Numbered from the stretch's first letter, positions 1 through 49,271 are shown. The stretch is 64,000 nt of DNA from Erpobdella octoculata (GCA_963978895.1 OZ022238.1:16687392-16751391), one strand, 5' to 3'. Program-made: numbers and translations. Notes: a model not told the origin generated them from the sequence alone.

Positions 1-45
1 AATACCAGATGCTAAACATTTCTTAATTTACCTCAGAAGTAGTTT

Positions 46-46
46 T

Positions 47-96
<50 letters not shown>
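46..96. repeat. (TA)n microsatellite at window start
   Basis: Uninterrupted TA, with further tracts at 303-322 and 348-386. Confidence 0.98.
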
Positions 97-99
<3 letters not shown>

Positions 100-322
100 T
101 TTCTATCTGTTGCATTTTCCTATGAAAAGGACATAATTGCACCTCTTTGTTTTTCCATTATAACTTTTTAAAATAATGTTAGAAAAATATTCTAAATAGC
201 CTACAACCTATCCTCAGACCTACCAAATGTACTCAAAAAATGTCATAAAAATCGGTTCAGCCATTTTGGAGGAGCTTGAAGTCAAACACTATGACACGAG
301 ATTTATATATATATATATATAT
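100..322 (-). repeat. Helitron-like 5' fragment
   Basis: Close match to 6990-7200 over the stretch containing CTATCCTCAGACCTACCAAA and AAAATCGGTT. Bounded by (TA)n tracts on both sides. Confidence 0.6.
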
Positions 323-344
323 ATCATTGCATATTTTCACTTTG

Positions 345-391
<47 letters not shown>

Positions 392-1400
392 TACAATAAC
401 TACACAGTTTAATTATTTCATTAAGTTTTTACATTAAATTTTCATCAAGAGTAATTTGGAATTATTTCATTCAAAATTCTATAACTGGTTTTTTAAATTT
501 TCTAAATAAATACTAATACAGTATATTATAGCTATAACATACGATTAAATGTAACAATAAAATTTTGGTCCCGTCATTTTTTCCCATCTCCCCCTTATAT
601 TGCCCCGACCATAACATATTTGCATATAATGTACATTTGGCTATAACATACTGAAATAATGGCACTTATAATAATAATGGTTATTTATAATTATTTTATG
701 TATTTCCTTCATGAATGAATTTATAAAGAAGTTGTAAATAACAATTATAAATTACACATAAGCAAAATCTTAAGTTGTCGTTAATCTGTAGAAAAAAAGT
801 GTCTCATCAAAAAAGTTTTTCCAAATTTTTTACATACTTCAGGACCACATGGTTGGACTAAACAATCAAGGATGTTTAAAAAAAATTATAAATCAATTTT
901 AAAGTTGTCTTTTTCAAATTATTTTCTAGAGTTTGGGCCACTGGGATTGGAACACATGTTAAGTAGCTTTTTCAAGAACAAAGCACTTGTAATAATAGTA
1001 AAATTTTGTACAAATTTTCCATAAACACAAATGAGAATGTGTATACAATCATTGCATATTTTCACTTTGTTAAAATACAAATTCTAGTGAAAGTTGTAAA
1101 ATCACAAATCTCTAAATGTAGGAAAAAAAGATAAAATGAAAATGATAACAAGGCCACTGTCATTAAAGGTTAATAATGATAAGTTAGTACAAACGAATAA
1201 TAAAACATTGAAAAAAGTTCAATAAATAGCGAAAAGTATAAAAACTTGATTGTTTTAACAAATAAATTAGTTTTGTAAAGACTGGATATATCTAAATTGC
1301 ATGTTTTTTAATAATTAATGCATATTATACATTTTTTCATGAAATATATAAAGAAATAGAGCTCAAAATATATACATTATTTTATTTTTGCGACAAACAG

Positions 1401-1677
1401 GCGATTCATATGGAACTACTTTAGACTTGAGAATGAACATTTGAACAACTGCGGACAGTTCAGGGCAGTGAGAGACATTTCCATTGTTCCTGTTGATTCC
1501 GACGATCAGAAACTCCTCGAGAGGATGATGGATGATGACGCCACTTTCGTCACGAATAGAAAACGTGGAGGACATCCGAAAAAAGATGCGAACAGAATTT
1601 TGTTGGTTTTTTGTGTCTTTAATTACTCGTATTCATACAAATTCAATTATTTTTTCATGAGATTAATAAGAAAATAA
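1401..1677 (+). CDS. XPR1: XPR1-like phosphate exporter, C-terminal exon (gene partial, 5' part outside window)
   Basis: The translation from 1402 reads [17 protein letters not shown] and then [19 protein letters not shown], which is the segment just after the EXS domain in XPR1/SYG1-type phosphate exporters. XPR1 is a plasma-membrane multi-pass protein that exports inorganic phosphate and senses inositol pyrophosphates through an N-terminal SPX domain (family knowledge). The exon follows an acceptor ACAAACAG at 1393-1400. The frame runs to a TAA at 1675-1677 that overlaps an AATAAA signal, so this is read as the last exon. The final 25 or so codons (hydrophobic, AT-rich) are unlike XPR1 and could be intron read-through. 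No earlier XPR1 exon was seen in 1-1400, so the rest lies to the left of the window. Confidence 0.85.
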
Positions 1678-1678
1678 A
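1673..1678 (+). promoter_or_regulatory. Poly(A) signal candidate, XPR1-like gene
   Basis: An AATAAA hexamer overlaps the TAA stop of the XPR1-like terminal exon. Confidence 0.4.
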
Positions 1679-1841
1679 ACAAAATATGTTTTAAAAAAAT
1701 AAAAAAATAATGCAGCCACCAGTGCAAACACATAGATGTGAGAGATGTCATTTTCTAGGGCAGAAAATTTGATGTTAGCTGAAATGAGAACATTTTATAT
1801 TATAACAATATTTTTAGCCATCTTATTAAAATTTCTATAAT

Positions 1842-3904
1842 TTAACCCTCTACTGCATGAATAAAAAAAATGTTTTTTGATTAAAACAAAAAATATTTTT
1901 TCCCATTGGTATCAAGTTATACATTAAGGGAAAATTTTTTTTTTTTCAATTATTATTTTAAAAAGGTGATAAAATGATGAAAGTTTAAAGAGTGCCAATC
2001 GGCATCTTCATGCACTATGTAACCTATATAATACATTTTCAATGGGTAGGCAAGATCTAGAATTTTTTTATCTTTGTGCATATGTTTATTCAGATAAACA
2101 AATACATAAAAGTTAAACTCTCAACATGAAAACTCTGTAATATAAAAAATGCAAATTCAAAACTTTTTTATTGTAAAAAAATTGAACAAATACACAAATA
2201 CAGTGACCCGAATAAATTACTGTTACTCGGTGTGAAAACGCTTGAAAGAGTTTTTGTCTTTTGTGAAGCATAGAGTTATTTGACATTTTTTGCAAGAAAC
2301 ACGTGATTGTCCATTGCAACCAGGAAGACGGCAGCGCAGTCTTTCGGTGGTCCAAGTTGGCCAGTGACTGGTGTCATCTGTGCGAACATCGGCAACTGGA
2401 ACAAGCTGTCTGCATCGCACTTTTTTTATGACAACTTGGAGTTGACAATATCGTATCTGTGTAAGCAGTGGTCGAATCTTGTGAAGTCGATCACCACCTG
2501 GCTGCAAAGTCGTATTGTCATTGAAGTGGAGGAAACGCTTGATCTCTTCCCATTTGTAAACTGGCATAACTTCCAATACGTTGTCTATTTTGTATTTGGC
2601 ATTCCAGTATCTTCTTGTACTTGGAAGCTCTATCAAAGACATCCACATGGCTATGCCAAGAACAATCTGGTACCGTTAATTGGAGTGGTTTTACAGGACG
2701 AGTCTGAACAGCGTAATGATTGGTTTGTTCAACAATATGCTGTTCCAGTGTAACTGGAAAAACCATCCTAAAAAACTAGATTGGAGTTTTCAATTCTAGG
2801 ATATGAGGATTTAGACTTTCATTGCCGAAGAAAGGTAATCGCCTATCTGTCATATTCGTTGTAGTTTTCCACAGAAGTCTGCGTTTCACTTTAGTTTTTT
2901 TGTACTCGATATCCCGTTACTAGTTGAAGGTAGGTTGGTTTTCTCATCATCTGTCGAAATACTATTGAGCTGGAGATACAGGGACTTCTGTTGTTCAATG
3001 TCGCTGCATCCTTCGGAGCTCTCATCCATTTCTACATGTGGATTACAGTCGTCTTCACGCTCATTATCTGACGACAAACGACTATCATCACTTTCAAAAG
3101 GAATTACTCTTGCAACAACTTTTTTCTTGATGCTTATCCCTTTCCCATAATATAGTTTGCCAGTTTTGGGAGCCATCTGCTAAATCAATATATGACAAAT
3201 TATAGGTACATAAACGCTTATTTTTAAGTATAATAGCCTTACAAAATACATAAAGTACGCTTTCGTTTAAAGATACAGAATCTTACTTTGAGTGAACGTT
3301 CAAGAACAACATGGAATATGACTTGAAAATAGGAGTATTTATAGGCTTCATCAAAGCAATGTTTTTTTCCAAGTTCAGTGTTGTAGCTATTTATAAAAAT
3401 TACTCAGTAAATTCAGAGATTTGCATTATCTTGTAAACTCTTTTTGTTACGTAGCCGATTTATTGGCTAGAAAAACATTGGCCTAATTAGCCTGAGCGTC
3501 TCAGGTGTGCGACTCTCTACAAAGTGCATGACGATGCCAATTGGCATCACATATTTGAACATCAATTGCATAATCGCCGTTTATTCTAGCACTACGAAAT
3601 AAATTTGATCACAAAAACACATAAAACATCTGTTTGACAATAATTAAATTTTTATTTAGATATAAACACATGCACTAATGGAAATACTTAAAAAACTCTA
3701 TTTTTTTTAATTTTTGCATGAACTTTCCAGACTATTAAAAAATAGAACATCCATTTAAATATATGAAAAGTTGCGTAATTCCAGTGTTTCATTGTATTTG
3801 CTACTCAGAAATACAAACAGTGATACTGTTTGGCACAGTACAAATTTCTGAGAAAGCATGGAAGTAATGATGCCAATCGGCATCGCTATGCGGTAGAGGG
3901 TTAA
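1842..3904 (-). mobile_element. piggyBac-family element, internally deleted, with TTAA target sites
   Basis: The termini CCCTCTACTGCAT (from 1846) and ATGCGGTAGAGGG (to 3900) form an inverted repeat flanked by TTAA at 1842-1845 and 3901-3904, the piggyBac signature. The minus strand holds transposase pieces, described separately. Palindromic GATGCC/GGCATC motifs lie near both ends. The transposase is broken, so the copy is not autonomous. Confidence 0.9.
2223..3176 (-). pseudogene. piggyBac transposase relic
   Basis: Reading from 3176 down: an acidic N-terminal piece starting MAPKTGKLYYGKG, then EQHIVEQTNHYAVQ. After a frame change near 2675 comes LGIAMWMSLIELPSTRRYWN and EEIKRFLHFNDN-x-GDRLHKIRPL, a conserved piggyBac stretch. 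The middle of the catalytic domain is missing. The frame resumes in the C-terminal cysteine-rich domain (CRLPGCNGQSRVSCKKC, then LCFTKDKNSFKRFH). Confidence 0.85.
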
Positions 3905-5286
3905 ATAATAACAGGCAATCCAAATAGGGTTAAGATTTCGGATTACTCAGACTTTTTGAGTAATCAAATAAAACCAGTTTCACTTATTATTACAGGCCTA
4001 ACAGAGTGCCTACAGCAAATGAAATCGCCATACAGATCAGTGAAGAACATATGTGACCAGAAATAGCGATTATTGAAAATAAAATTACATAGGTCAATTT
4101 TGTTAGTATAACCATAAGCATAATACCTCCATATTATCACTTAATTAATATGAATGTAGAGTTAAATATTCAGTTTTTTAAACCTATATTTTTTAAATCA
4201 GTGTGTTTGCCAAATTATCTAAATGTTTGTGTCATGAGTAAGAGTGTGAAATTATGTCGTAATTATTTTTGGAATGCCTAATTTGCAATCCAATGTAAAG
4301 ATGCAACAACACGTGGATGTAATTGTACATATAAATACTTTGATTCTGTAATGTTGTGTTGGCCCCATCTCCTGCAGAAGCACATGTGTATTTATGTGAT
4401 ATATATATGACCATTTGCTTTTGTTAGCTCCAGTTTTTTTGGCCGCGTGTGTCTGTAACTTTGATATGTGACATGACTTAGCGTGCGTTTTATTATCCTT
4501 GCTTTTGCTAACTCGAGTTTCACTGACGCGTGTGTCTTCATACATCGGGTGCTTCAAATTTTTTACGACGATTTTGTTTACCTCGTGAGTTGCTCAATCA
4601 GTCGATTCACTTTGAAAAGATGTTTTTATCTTGCTCCTCTGCATTATTTATGTGAAAGTATTCATTACATTTACTGCACGCGTGTATAATAATATTTTAT
4701 TGCAATTCAAATGTTATTTTGTTTTTTCTTCAATTTGTAAATGGTTAGAATCAAATGATCTCTTCTTTTTATTATGACCTTTTTTTAATTTACATTTCTG
4801 CTTGGATTTATTGCATAATATAACTTTTTTTGTCTTCAATAATACTTCTGATTTGTTGATCTTTTGAATTTCTTCATTATACTTTCTATTAAGTTTAATT
4901 TGTTTTTTTATTTTAATTTTTTTCAAGTTACCATGACAAATATTAAATATGGCATTATTTTACCTTAAACTTTCATTTAGAGAGACATGTCAATTTAGGA
5001 TCAGATTTGTTTTTAGACATGAACTATAATTGTTGCAACTTGAGTTGAAAGTGATCATTATCACCCGAGTGTATCCTTCTAAAAAGCAGTTCAGAATCAC
5101 CTGTTTTTTTGTCGATTTTATTATCAACTGATTTTGTGAAACAGTCAATTCTTCATAAATTTATAAAATCATTTATCTTCAACAAATTTTAACGTTATTA
5201 TAAGTCTTAAATTTTTTGATTTTGTGATTTCTCTGATATCTTTAATATGACATTCGTCCAATCACGAAGTGGCTTTATATCAGTTG
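3905..5286. other. Intergenic stretch, no gene seen
   Basis: AT-rich unique sequence between the piggyBac relic and the guanylyl cyclase 3' end. Short open frames lack codon or family signals. Confidence 0.5.
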
Positions 5287-5565
5287 ATTGATTGATTGAT
5301 TAGAACACGACAGGTGTTTATTGATTGATTACACAATATAGATTATATAGCTAATTGATGATTGCTTTTATATGTGTATAATCAAAGATGTGGAATTTAG
5401 CATTTTACTTTTCATCTAGAAAGCTCATTGATTGATTAGAACACGACAGGTGTTTATTGATTGATTACACAATATAGATTATATAGCTAATTGATGATTG
5501 CTTTTATATGTGTATAATCAAAGATGTGGAATTTAGCATTTTACTTTTCATCTAGAAAGCTCATT
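5287..5565. repeat. 136-bp tandem duplication
   Basis: The unit with TAGAACACGACAGG starts at 5301 and again at 5437 and is almost identical throughout. It lies just downstream of the guanylyl cyclase stop. Confidence 0.95.
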
Positions 5566-5672
5566 AAAAACATGACAAATTGAGTGCATGCAAAAATCAT
5601 TTGTTTTATTATTGTTATTATTATTTAACGAATTGTTTTGAGCTAAATAAATATTAAACTTGTTTTATTATT

Positions 5673-5676
5673 TTTA

Positions 5677-5678
<2 letters not shown>
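5673..5678 (-). promoter_or_regulatory. Poly(A) signal candidate, guanylyl cyclase gene
   Basis: AATAAA on the minus strand overlaps the exon 24 stop codon. Confidence 0.4.
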
Positions 5679-34075
<28,397 letters not shown>

Positions 34076-36082
34076 ATCAAACTACAGCCCTGTCCTGCCT
34101 GGTCCAATACAATACAATACAATTACAACTAACAATTAAACTCTTAAAATCCCATTTGCAGACGAAAACAATAGCGTGTCTAAAAGTGAACTCTGATAAT
34201 CCTTTAAAAAACTTCAATTTATCAAAATTTTCTTATTTTTGTTTCTATTTTGATTATAGTTTGGTTAAATATTTTTTAAAAGCTATAGTTTTTTTAAATT
34301 ATGTTTTAAGCTCAAGTGATTAACACATGAACGAAAAAGAAACGAGGCTCGAATTCTTTAATTGAACATTGAACATGAAATTATGTTTATTTACACAATA
34401 TGTGAATAGCTAGCTATCGTACGCAAAAGCCTGAAGAAACAGGCTGAAACCAGTACTAATAATGAGGATGAATGCATTGTGGACTATTCACATTGTATAA
34501 CAAATCCAAGCAACTTTGTAAATTGCTAAAATAAAGACATTTAAACTCATAATATAAACATAATTTGTAAAGGAAAAGCTGTTGTGTTTTTCAACACGAC
34601 AAAATCTATCGCATTATTGTTTGCTTCATTTATAAGAAAACAGCACTATGCCGCGCTAATATGACCAGGCGCGGTCCACCATTGGGGATGCTGGAGATGT
34701 ATCCCCCACCAGCCATAGTGGGAAAGTTTTTTAATGAAAAATGAAAGTCAAACCTATAAACAAACAGTCAATCGCATAAAGGAGTACCAGTACCTTAATA
34801 GTTATAAAATATTAATGAATCGGTAAACCGGTATAACCGTCAATTAATATCCCATTACTAAGCTATTCCTAAGGGCCATATGCTTGACTAACCGGTGATA
34901 ATGTTCTGCCTGGTTATCCATGCAAGTCTTTAATAAGGCTATCCAGTAGCCAGCTTTGGTGATTCTTGTTAAGCTTTCAGGCTTGTTCGATATTTCTATT
35001 TCTTTTTATTTGCTGGGCAATAATTATTTGTAGTGTTCTTCGCAACAAAATTAAGTTGTTTCATACATATTTATGCAAAAAGGAGAATACTCTAAATGCA
35101 CTTTGTATTCCGCAGTGTTGTTACCGTGCAATGCTAAGCAACTACCAGTAGATCACGGAGTCGTTGGTCTCTATTCACGCCATGCAACGAAAAATTTGTT
35201 CGTTTCAACTGATCTCTCTGGCAAGGTGAAGACAAGGTCATTTATACTTGAGCTGACCGAAATTGTTTGGAAGATGACTCAAGTGTGTTCAAATTTTGTG
35301 ACTAATCATTATAGTCATTAAAACGAGACTTTTCTCTTGTTACTTTGAATTTTAATGATTCAGCCTGCAGTATGTTTTACTTAGCAAAAAAAGATTGTCT
35401 TAGGGAACTTGACCATTAAAAAAACAACAAAAACGACGTAAATTTCGTAAATTAAATATTAAATTTTGTAGTTAGATCTATCTGAAGACTTTCAATTCGC
35501 ATCAGAACCACTACAAGCTCTCAAGTTTCCATGCAACAATAATTTCAGACTTAGTACTTCTCAAAAACTTTTTAAAAAATTCCAAATGAAGTTTCAAGTT
35601 TGTAAAACGTTTTCCATACCGGACAGCACTCAGAAATAAATAAAATAAACATAGTCGCATTTCTCTAATTCTGAACGTATACCTCTCAAACAACCCAAAT
35701 AAAGCAGAGGACTACAAGCACGAAGCAAGAACTATGCACTATGACAAACAAAAGAAATCGAATATCACCACTTGAAATCTCTTAATTTTGACGATAATCA
35801 AATTACAACTTTTAAGAATTTATTTGTAGAAGACAAACTTAAAATGCATAGTCAAGTTATTAATTGTTTTTGTCTTTAAAAAGCCACAGCTAGTGTACAT
35901 TTAAAGTGCAATTCTGAAAAAAAGGATTTCAAAAATGAAACACAAAATCAGTTTTAAGATAAATTCAAAACTGGATTTCGAATTTCAACCGATGAAAAAC
36001 AAGAGCGAGAAATCATAAGGCAATGCTTTCAGAAGTTCAACAGAAGAATTCAGAGATGTATCGCCAATGGCGATTCGCCATC
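34076..36082. other. Intergenic stretch between guanylyl cyclase and SLC25A42
   Basis: Mostly AT-rich unique sequence. It would hold the guanylyl cyclase promoter, but no core element is recognisable. One isolated exon-like frame at 35122-35225 is listed separately. Confidence 0.5.
35122..35225 (+). CDS. Possible isolated exon, weakly growth-factor (beta-trefoil)-like
   Basis: Between an acceptor TATTCCGCAG and a donor GGCAAG|GTGAAG the frame reads HGVVGLYSRHATKNLFVSTD and LSGK. The VxLYSRxxxKxLxV pattern loosely recalls the first strands of fibroblast growth factors, but only about 35 residues are visible and no partner exon was found within several kilobases. It could be a chance open frame. 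Confidence 0.18.
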
Positions 36083-36084
36083 AT

Positions 36085-36148
<64 letters not shown>

Positions 36149-36184
36149 ATGTATGTATGTATGTATGTATGTATGTATGTATGT

Positions 36185-36220
<36 letters not shown>

Positions 36221-36230
36221 GTGTGTGTAA
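36083..36230. repeat. (TA)n/(TATG)n/(TG)n compound microsatellite
   Basis: TA passes into GTAT and GT runs, just downstream of the SLC25A42 stop. Confidence 0.98.
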
Positions 36231-36878
36231 AGTTTTAAAAGATATGATTAAGAATCAATTACAGCATTAGAAATTTACAAAAAGAAATGATTTCACACAC
36301 AAAAAATATTATGTCTAATTTTGAAAGAAAGTACAGTACCAATTTTTCCTTCATCAAATGTAAAATAATAATAACATCATCAGACTGGTAACACAAACTT
36401 CAAGAATCAACCTTCAATAAATATTAAATTTTAAAAATATAATCATTTCTTATATTGAAACCGGGTGAGACCAATAGAGCTCGACTTTTACACACAAACA
36501 CACACACACACACCTGCATACAAATAGACACACAAATAGACACACTGAACCACCTAGATTTCACATAAATGTTAAAATACTGTTGCAATGCTAATCAGAA
36601 TTTGTGTTATAAAAAGTATTTAAAATTAGACCATAATTACAAAATAAAAATTCATATAGCTGTAGTAGTGACAAGAAGAGAAAGAGCTGATGATGGAGTT
36701 AAAAAACATCCAGAAGTCCTATAACAATTCCTATATAGAGACTGTTACAGGCGAGTGTTCTTGATGATTTGAAGATAAAAAAATTCAGGACACCACCATT
36801 TTTCGGGGTCACTTATGAATGGGAATAGAAGGATCCGACTCCATCCCAAACATAGAACCTTCCTACTGGAAACATCAA

Positions 36879-41488
<4,610 letters not shown>

Positions 41489-42536
41489 CAAATAAAATCA
41501 TATGGAAAATTCCTATATTGAATCTCTTGAATTTTATGTGTTGCTAGCTGACACTCTGAACTCTGCAAAAAAAACTAAAGCAATTACTACTTTTTCAGCA
41601 GATTATTCCAGAAATTAAAACTATAAGATTAAAAGTAAGTTATCAAACTAAGACTAGATATATTTTTGAAAATGAACAATTTCAAACAAACAGATTGTGC
41701 CATTCAAATTGTTATCTTGTTATTCTTTGATAAACTGAAAATTTATCGGTGTTTATGGTGTCGAAAACTCAAACATTTAAAATTTAATACAATTAATTAA
41801 ATAAATACTAATTTAAAGTTTAATGCCTACCAGACTTGCGAATCCGCATTTATTAAATGTTTAATTATTTTTTTATTTAATAAAAATGAAAAAAGTACAA
41901 ACAGCCTGTCCTAGGGAATAAATACAATTTCCTTTTCAAAATGAGTGTTTAATCCTAGAGCGTTGTTGGGTGCAAAAACTAAGGCCAAAAACATTAAAGT
42001 AATAAAAGCTAAGCTAGCGACTTACACAAAAGTAAACAACTATCTAACTGTCAATATTACAGTTGGGTGATTTAGTTAGTTATTCCTCCGCGACTTATAT
42101 TAGCGGTTTCGTGACTGCTTATTAAAAAATCTTGCGAATTGAATTAACTTTCTGGTACCTCGTAAAAATCTTTAATGAAGCCATTTTATATTGTTAATTT
42201 CTCGGTTACGAACCTTAACATCCGCAGCTACTGTTTACCTTGACCTGACCTTTTGTGGGGGTTTTTCTAGCGGCTAGAATCTAGCCTTTCCCTGACCGTA
42301 TTGTGCAAATGTTTTATAATCATAGATTTTATTTAATATACCAGTGATGCACAAAAACATTATTTTTATTATTTCTATTATTGTAAAATCAGAAACCGAT
42401 CATTTTGACCCATATAAGTCAGTCATGTCGAGAGAATTGTCTGGCTGATAATTTGCTCGGGCCTCCTGCTGGGTGAGCGTCTACCAATTCTTGAGATGAA
42501 AACAAACAAATATTGGAAAACTGCAACTGATTGATT
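41489..42536. other. Upstream region of SLC25A42-like gene
   Basis: No coding signal. It probably holds the promoter and an untranslated exon; 42200-42320 is less AT-rich. Confidence 0.4.
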
Positions 42537-43806
<1,270 letters not shown>

Positions 43807-46800
43807 CAACACTGTCAACGCAGCAGAAATGAGTGAAAAAGCAGATTCTGAAAACGTTTTGCTTAAGAAGCGATCTCGTTCCAAGATTTTTTTAATGAAA
43901 AAATAATAAATAAACTGCAGTCAATCAGGCCAGAGAACAAACTCAAAGTGGACTTTTTTGTGTAAGAAAATAGTTAAAATTCTCTCAAATTTGTTTTTTT
44001 CCTTATGAAATGAAATTCTCGGAAAATTCGAAAAAAAAAGCTGGACTACTCATCGTGATGCTGTACAAGAATTGCTGGATGACACTGATGACAATTATAT
44101 GGAATTTAAGCATTTTGTTATTATTTTGATCATGATTTAAGAACAGCATAAAACTCTTTCAACTTTTTTTTTACAAAAAAGCAACAAAATTATCTCGTTA
44201 TTTGCTATGTTGTCTATTAAAAAAATTTTCCTCAACCAATAAAATACAATAATATAATCAACAACTTTGATGATAAAGTTCTGCAAAAAAAACTGTTTTG
44301 AACAATGACAATATGAGGTAGGGGCCCAATTGGCACTGTTTTGCGGGGGTCAGTCTCATATAAACACGGCCCTGCCTGTCTGTAATGCGGTCTGTCATTT
44401 TTTGTAATGTTAAAACATCACTATTTTCTGTTTCATTACCTACCGTCGGTGGTAATTTTGTTGAGTTTATAAATATGTTTTTAACCAAATTAAATTTAAC
44501 AGAAAATGTCAAGTTGCTACGTGCGAGAAGAACAGATAACGACAAACACAAGTGAATTGCAGTTTAGAAAGAAAGCAGTTACCGAAGTGCAGTAACTGTC
44601 AAAGAATTCCTACCAGTTTAGTTTTGTAAGTCTTATTCTAAGTATGGAAATTCTAGATCGGAGCTGATCATTCAATTATTTTGTCAATGAAACTTTCAAA
44701 TCAAAATATAATTTTGTCATTGTAATTGTAACCAAAGGAACCAAACAGTTTCATCTAGTTTTGACGTCCAAGACAAATCCCAGTTCTTTTTTAGCATCTT
44801 CTCTAGCAATTTGTAAGAAACCGTTACTTAAACTACATCAAATCAATTCAGAAATTGGCCATCAATTTCATCACCATCGTCAAAATCACAGTTGTCATTG
44901 TTTAAATAGTTTTTATTCAATTCTCGCATAAAACTGGCGTTAGTTTTTGCTCTAGAAAACATCACAAATTAACCAAAACTAGTGTTGAAATGTCTTCAAA
45001 TCATCGCATTTGTACTATGACTGAAGTGAGTGGATTCATGTGTGCAACAAATTTGTTGCTATATCATGGACCGGCCTAAGTTGAACTTCAAATGCCATAA
45101 ATTCACTAAATTTTAATAGAATTTAAGCGGAATCAGTTGTAAAACAGATGATATCAGTTTTTATGTTAAATAAAAAACTTAAAAAAAAAATATTTTCAAT
45201 ATTTATAGACTCAATCCCGGGTTCCTGACGTCTAATCCCGGTACTGTAATCCCTAGTAGAAACAACCTTTGTTGACCAGGGTAGACCACAGAGGCCTTCA
45301 TGAAATGTATGTGTGTTGATGCAGGAGATATCTTGAAAAAATGAGTTCACAATAAGACGAGCATTAGCTGCATATTATGTCGATTATGGTTATCAATACC
45401 AAATCATCATAGGTGCGTTTTCAAGGGGAGGAAAAGAGGGTAGAAGCAAAAGACAGAGGCACAAATTCTCAAATTTTGATTGATTGATTGGTCATTAATA
45501 AACAATCAATCAATCAAAATTCTCAAACCAGCAACTGTCTTAAATCACACGTGGACATAGGTCCAAGTCGTCCAAGTGAAAGATAGGTACCAAAAATCGA
45601 GCCCGATTGGAAGGGAAGACTAAGTAGCATCCCATTTTATGCCATCTCCAGATTTTTAAATTATTTAATTTTCATACAGTTTTAATCAGTAACAGTCTGC
45701 ATTCATCATTAATCATTAATCATCTTGAGTTTTTCTATTTCAGCCCAGAGTTGTGTTGACTCATGATCAACAACATCACAATAAATAGGTTAGAAAATTG
45801 ATATATTTTACACTAACAAACATTTTATAGCATCATTTAAATCAAAATTGTAGCAATAAATCAGCGCTTCTTTAAAATATCACATATAAAGAACAACCAA
45901 AAAATCATCATCACACAGACTTAAATTATAATAATATGAATCACTCATGGCGCATTGCCTGTGAAAATTTCCCGCTCTCTATAAACAGAGGCGAACACAA
46001 AGATCTAGTTAATAATAATGAAGGAAGCTCCACTGCGTGCTTACTATTATTAACAGGCAAGGCAGATAAGGACCCAAAGTACTTTTAACTCAACTCGCGC
46101 TGTCATTTCTTATTAGTACTACTTTAATTTTATGAAAGCTGAGGCAAATAATGAATGAGAAAGTCTTACTACTTGAAAATAAAATACTAGTTATAGTAAA
46201 ATGCATTAAAAAATCATCTTCTACCTCAAACACAGAAAGAAGGACGTCATTTAAATACAGATCTATTAACCATAGGACCATAAGTCAACTTTTGTACCCC
46301 ATTTTTTGTCGCCCAAACTCAACATGGACTTGTCCTGAATATGCTTTATCTAATTCTTTTGTATTATCATACTGAAAAATACTCATCTTTACCTACAGGT
46401 TAATAGGCCACCTACACAATTTTTCTAAGCACTTCAGTTATGGTTACTTATACCTCAATTGCCTTGCATCTTACCATTGTTCTCGCCGAAATACCTTTGT
46501 CTAGTTAAGTTACACTCATTTTAGTCTAAAATAATTCCTACATTGTGTTATCAGTTTAAAATGACTTGTAATCCTATATCTCGATAATATCATCTCCATT
46601 GAAATTCGACTCGTTATTTTAACTGTTTTGCTTTTTACGATTAATTAACGACCTGACGGAGTCAATTTGTCTGTTTTGTACTGTATTGTGAAGAGTGTGA
46701 AGAAGAGAGTATGAGAGGCAGTTCAAGCACACGGTCACAATCAAACATTTGCAGTTGGTGTACAAGTTTCGGGTACAAGTGTTAAAGTATAAACAAAACA

Positions 46801-46970
46801 CTAGCTACTTTTCAAATGTCACCACGTTTCGTCTGTCACTCTGGAGGTGAATCATAAAATTTCCCAAGCAGGTAGTTGCGATAACTGGTAAAGTCTTATA
46901 AATAATTAATTAGTTCATGAATATTAAATGAGATTTCATTGTTGCTGCGCAGTAACTGTCAATAATAATT
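43807..46970. other. Intergenic stretch, no gene seen
   Basis: Short open frames only, none recognised. A TGAT hairpin lies at 45473-45518. Confidence 0.5.
45473..45518. repeat. Hairpin made of TGAT repeats
   Basis: Arms TTTTGATTGATTGATTG and CAATCAATCAATCAAAA are separated by a 12-bp spacer. Confidence 0.75.
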
Positions 46971-47173
46971 TCACGTGACTCGCTTAAAGGCCTCCTATTG
47001 GTCGAAAAGAGACCAAGAGCAGCCGACCATTACATCACGTGTAGTGCGTAATATGAAAATTTTAATGCAGTGAGGGAGTTTCTCTCTCTTATCTTGTTTT
47101 GTTTTTACTTATAAATTAATGTCTAAATAATTTAAAAGCACCCTAATAAATGCTTAATCTTTGACAAGTAAGT
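46971..47173 (+). promoter_or_regulatory. Promoter and untranslated first exon candidate for the unnamed gene
   Basis: A palindromic TCACGTGA E-box is at 46971-46978, an inverted CCAAT box (ATTGG) at 46997-47001, and a second CACGTG at 47036-47041. A strong donor GTAAGT follows at 47168-47173, and an acceptor TTTTCAG lies at 48973-48979 before the coding exon. This suggests a noncoding first exon ending at 47167. The local base composition is less AT-rich than the surroundings. Confidence 0.4.
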
Positions 47174-48979
<1,806 letters not shown>

Positions 48980-49271
48980 ATAACTAATCACACTCTAATA
49001 TGAAGACATTATGCTGCAGTAAATGTTAACCTCCTTCTGTGAATAAGTTTTTCTATTCTCTACCAACTTCATAGTCTTACAAATCTCTAACCATATTCAT
49101 TGCTCTCCTTATCTACTCCAAGAGGAAGAGTGATTATTGAAGAGTTAGTAAAAGAGCTGAGAGAAAATTCAAGTAGAAAACTTTTTCTCCTAAATTTAAA
49201 GAAGCTCTTTCAAGTTGGATAGAGTTTAGAAAAACTTATTACCTGATAAGTGGATATATTTTAATTAAAAA
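48980..49271 (+). other. Probable 5' UTR part of the unnamed gene
   Basis: It follows the acceptor TTATTTTCAG (ending 48979) and runs to the start codon. It contains upstream ATGs and no long open frame. Confidence 0.4.
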
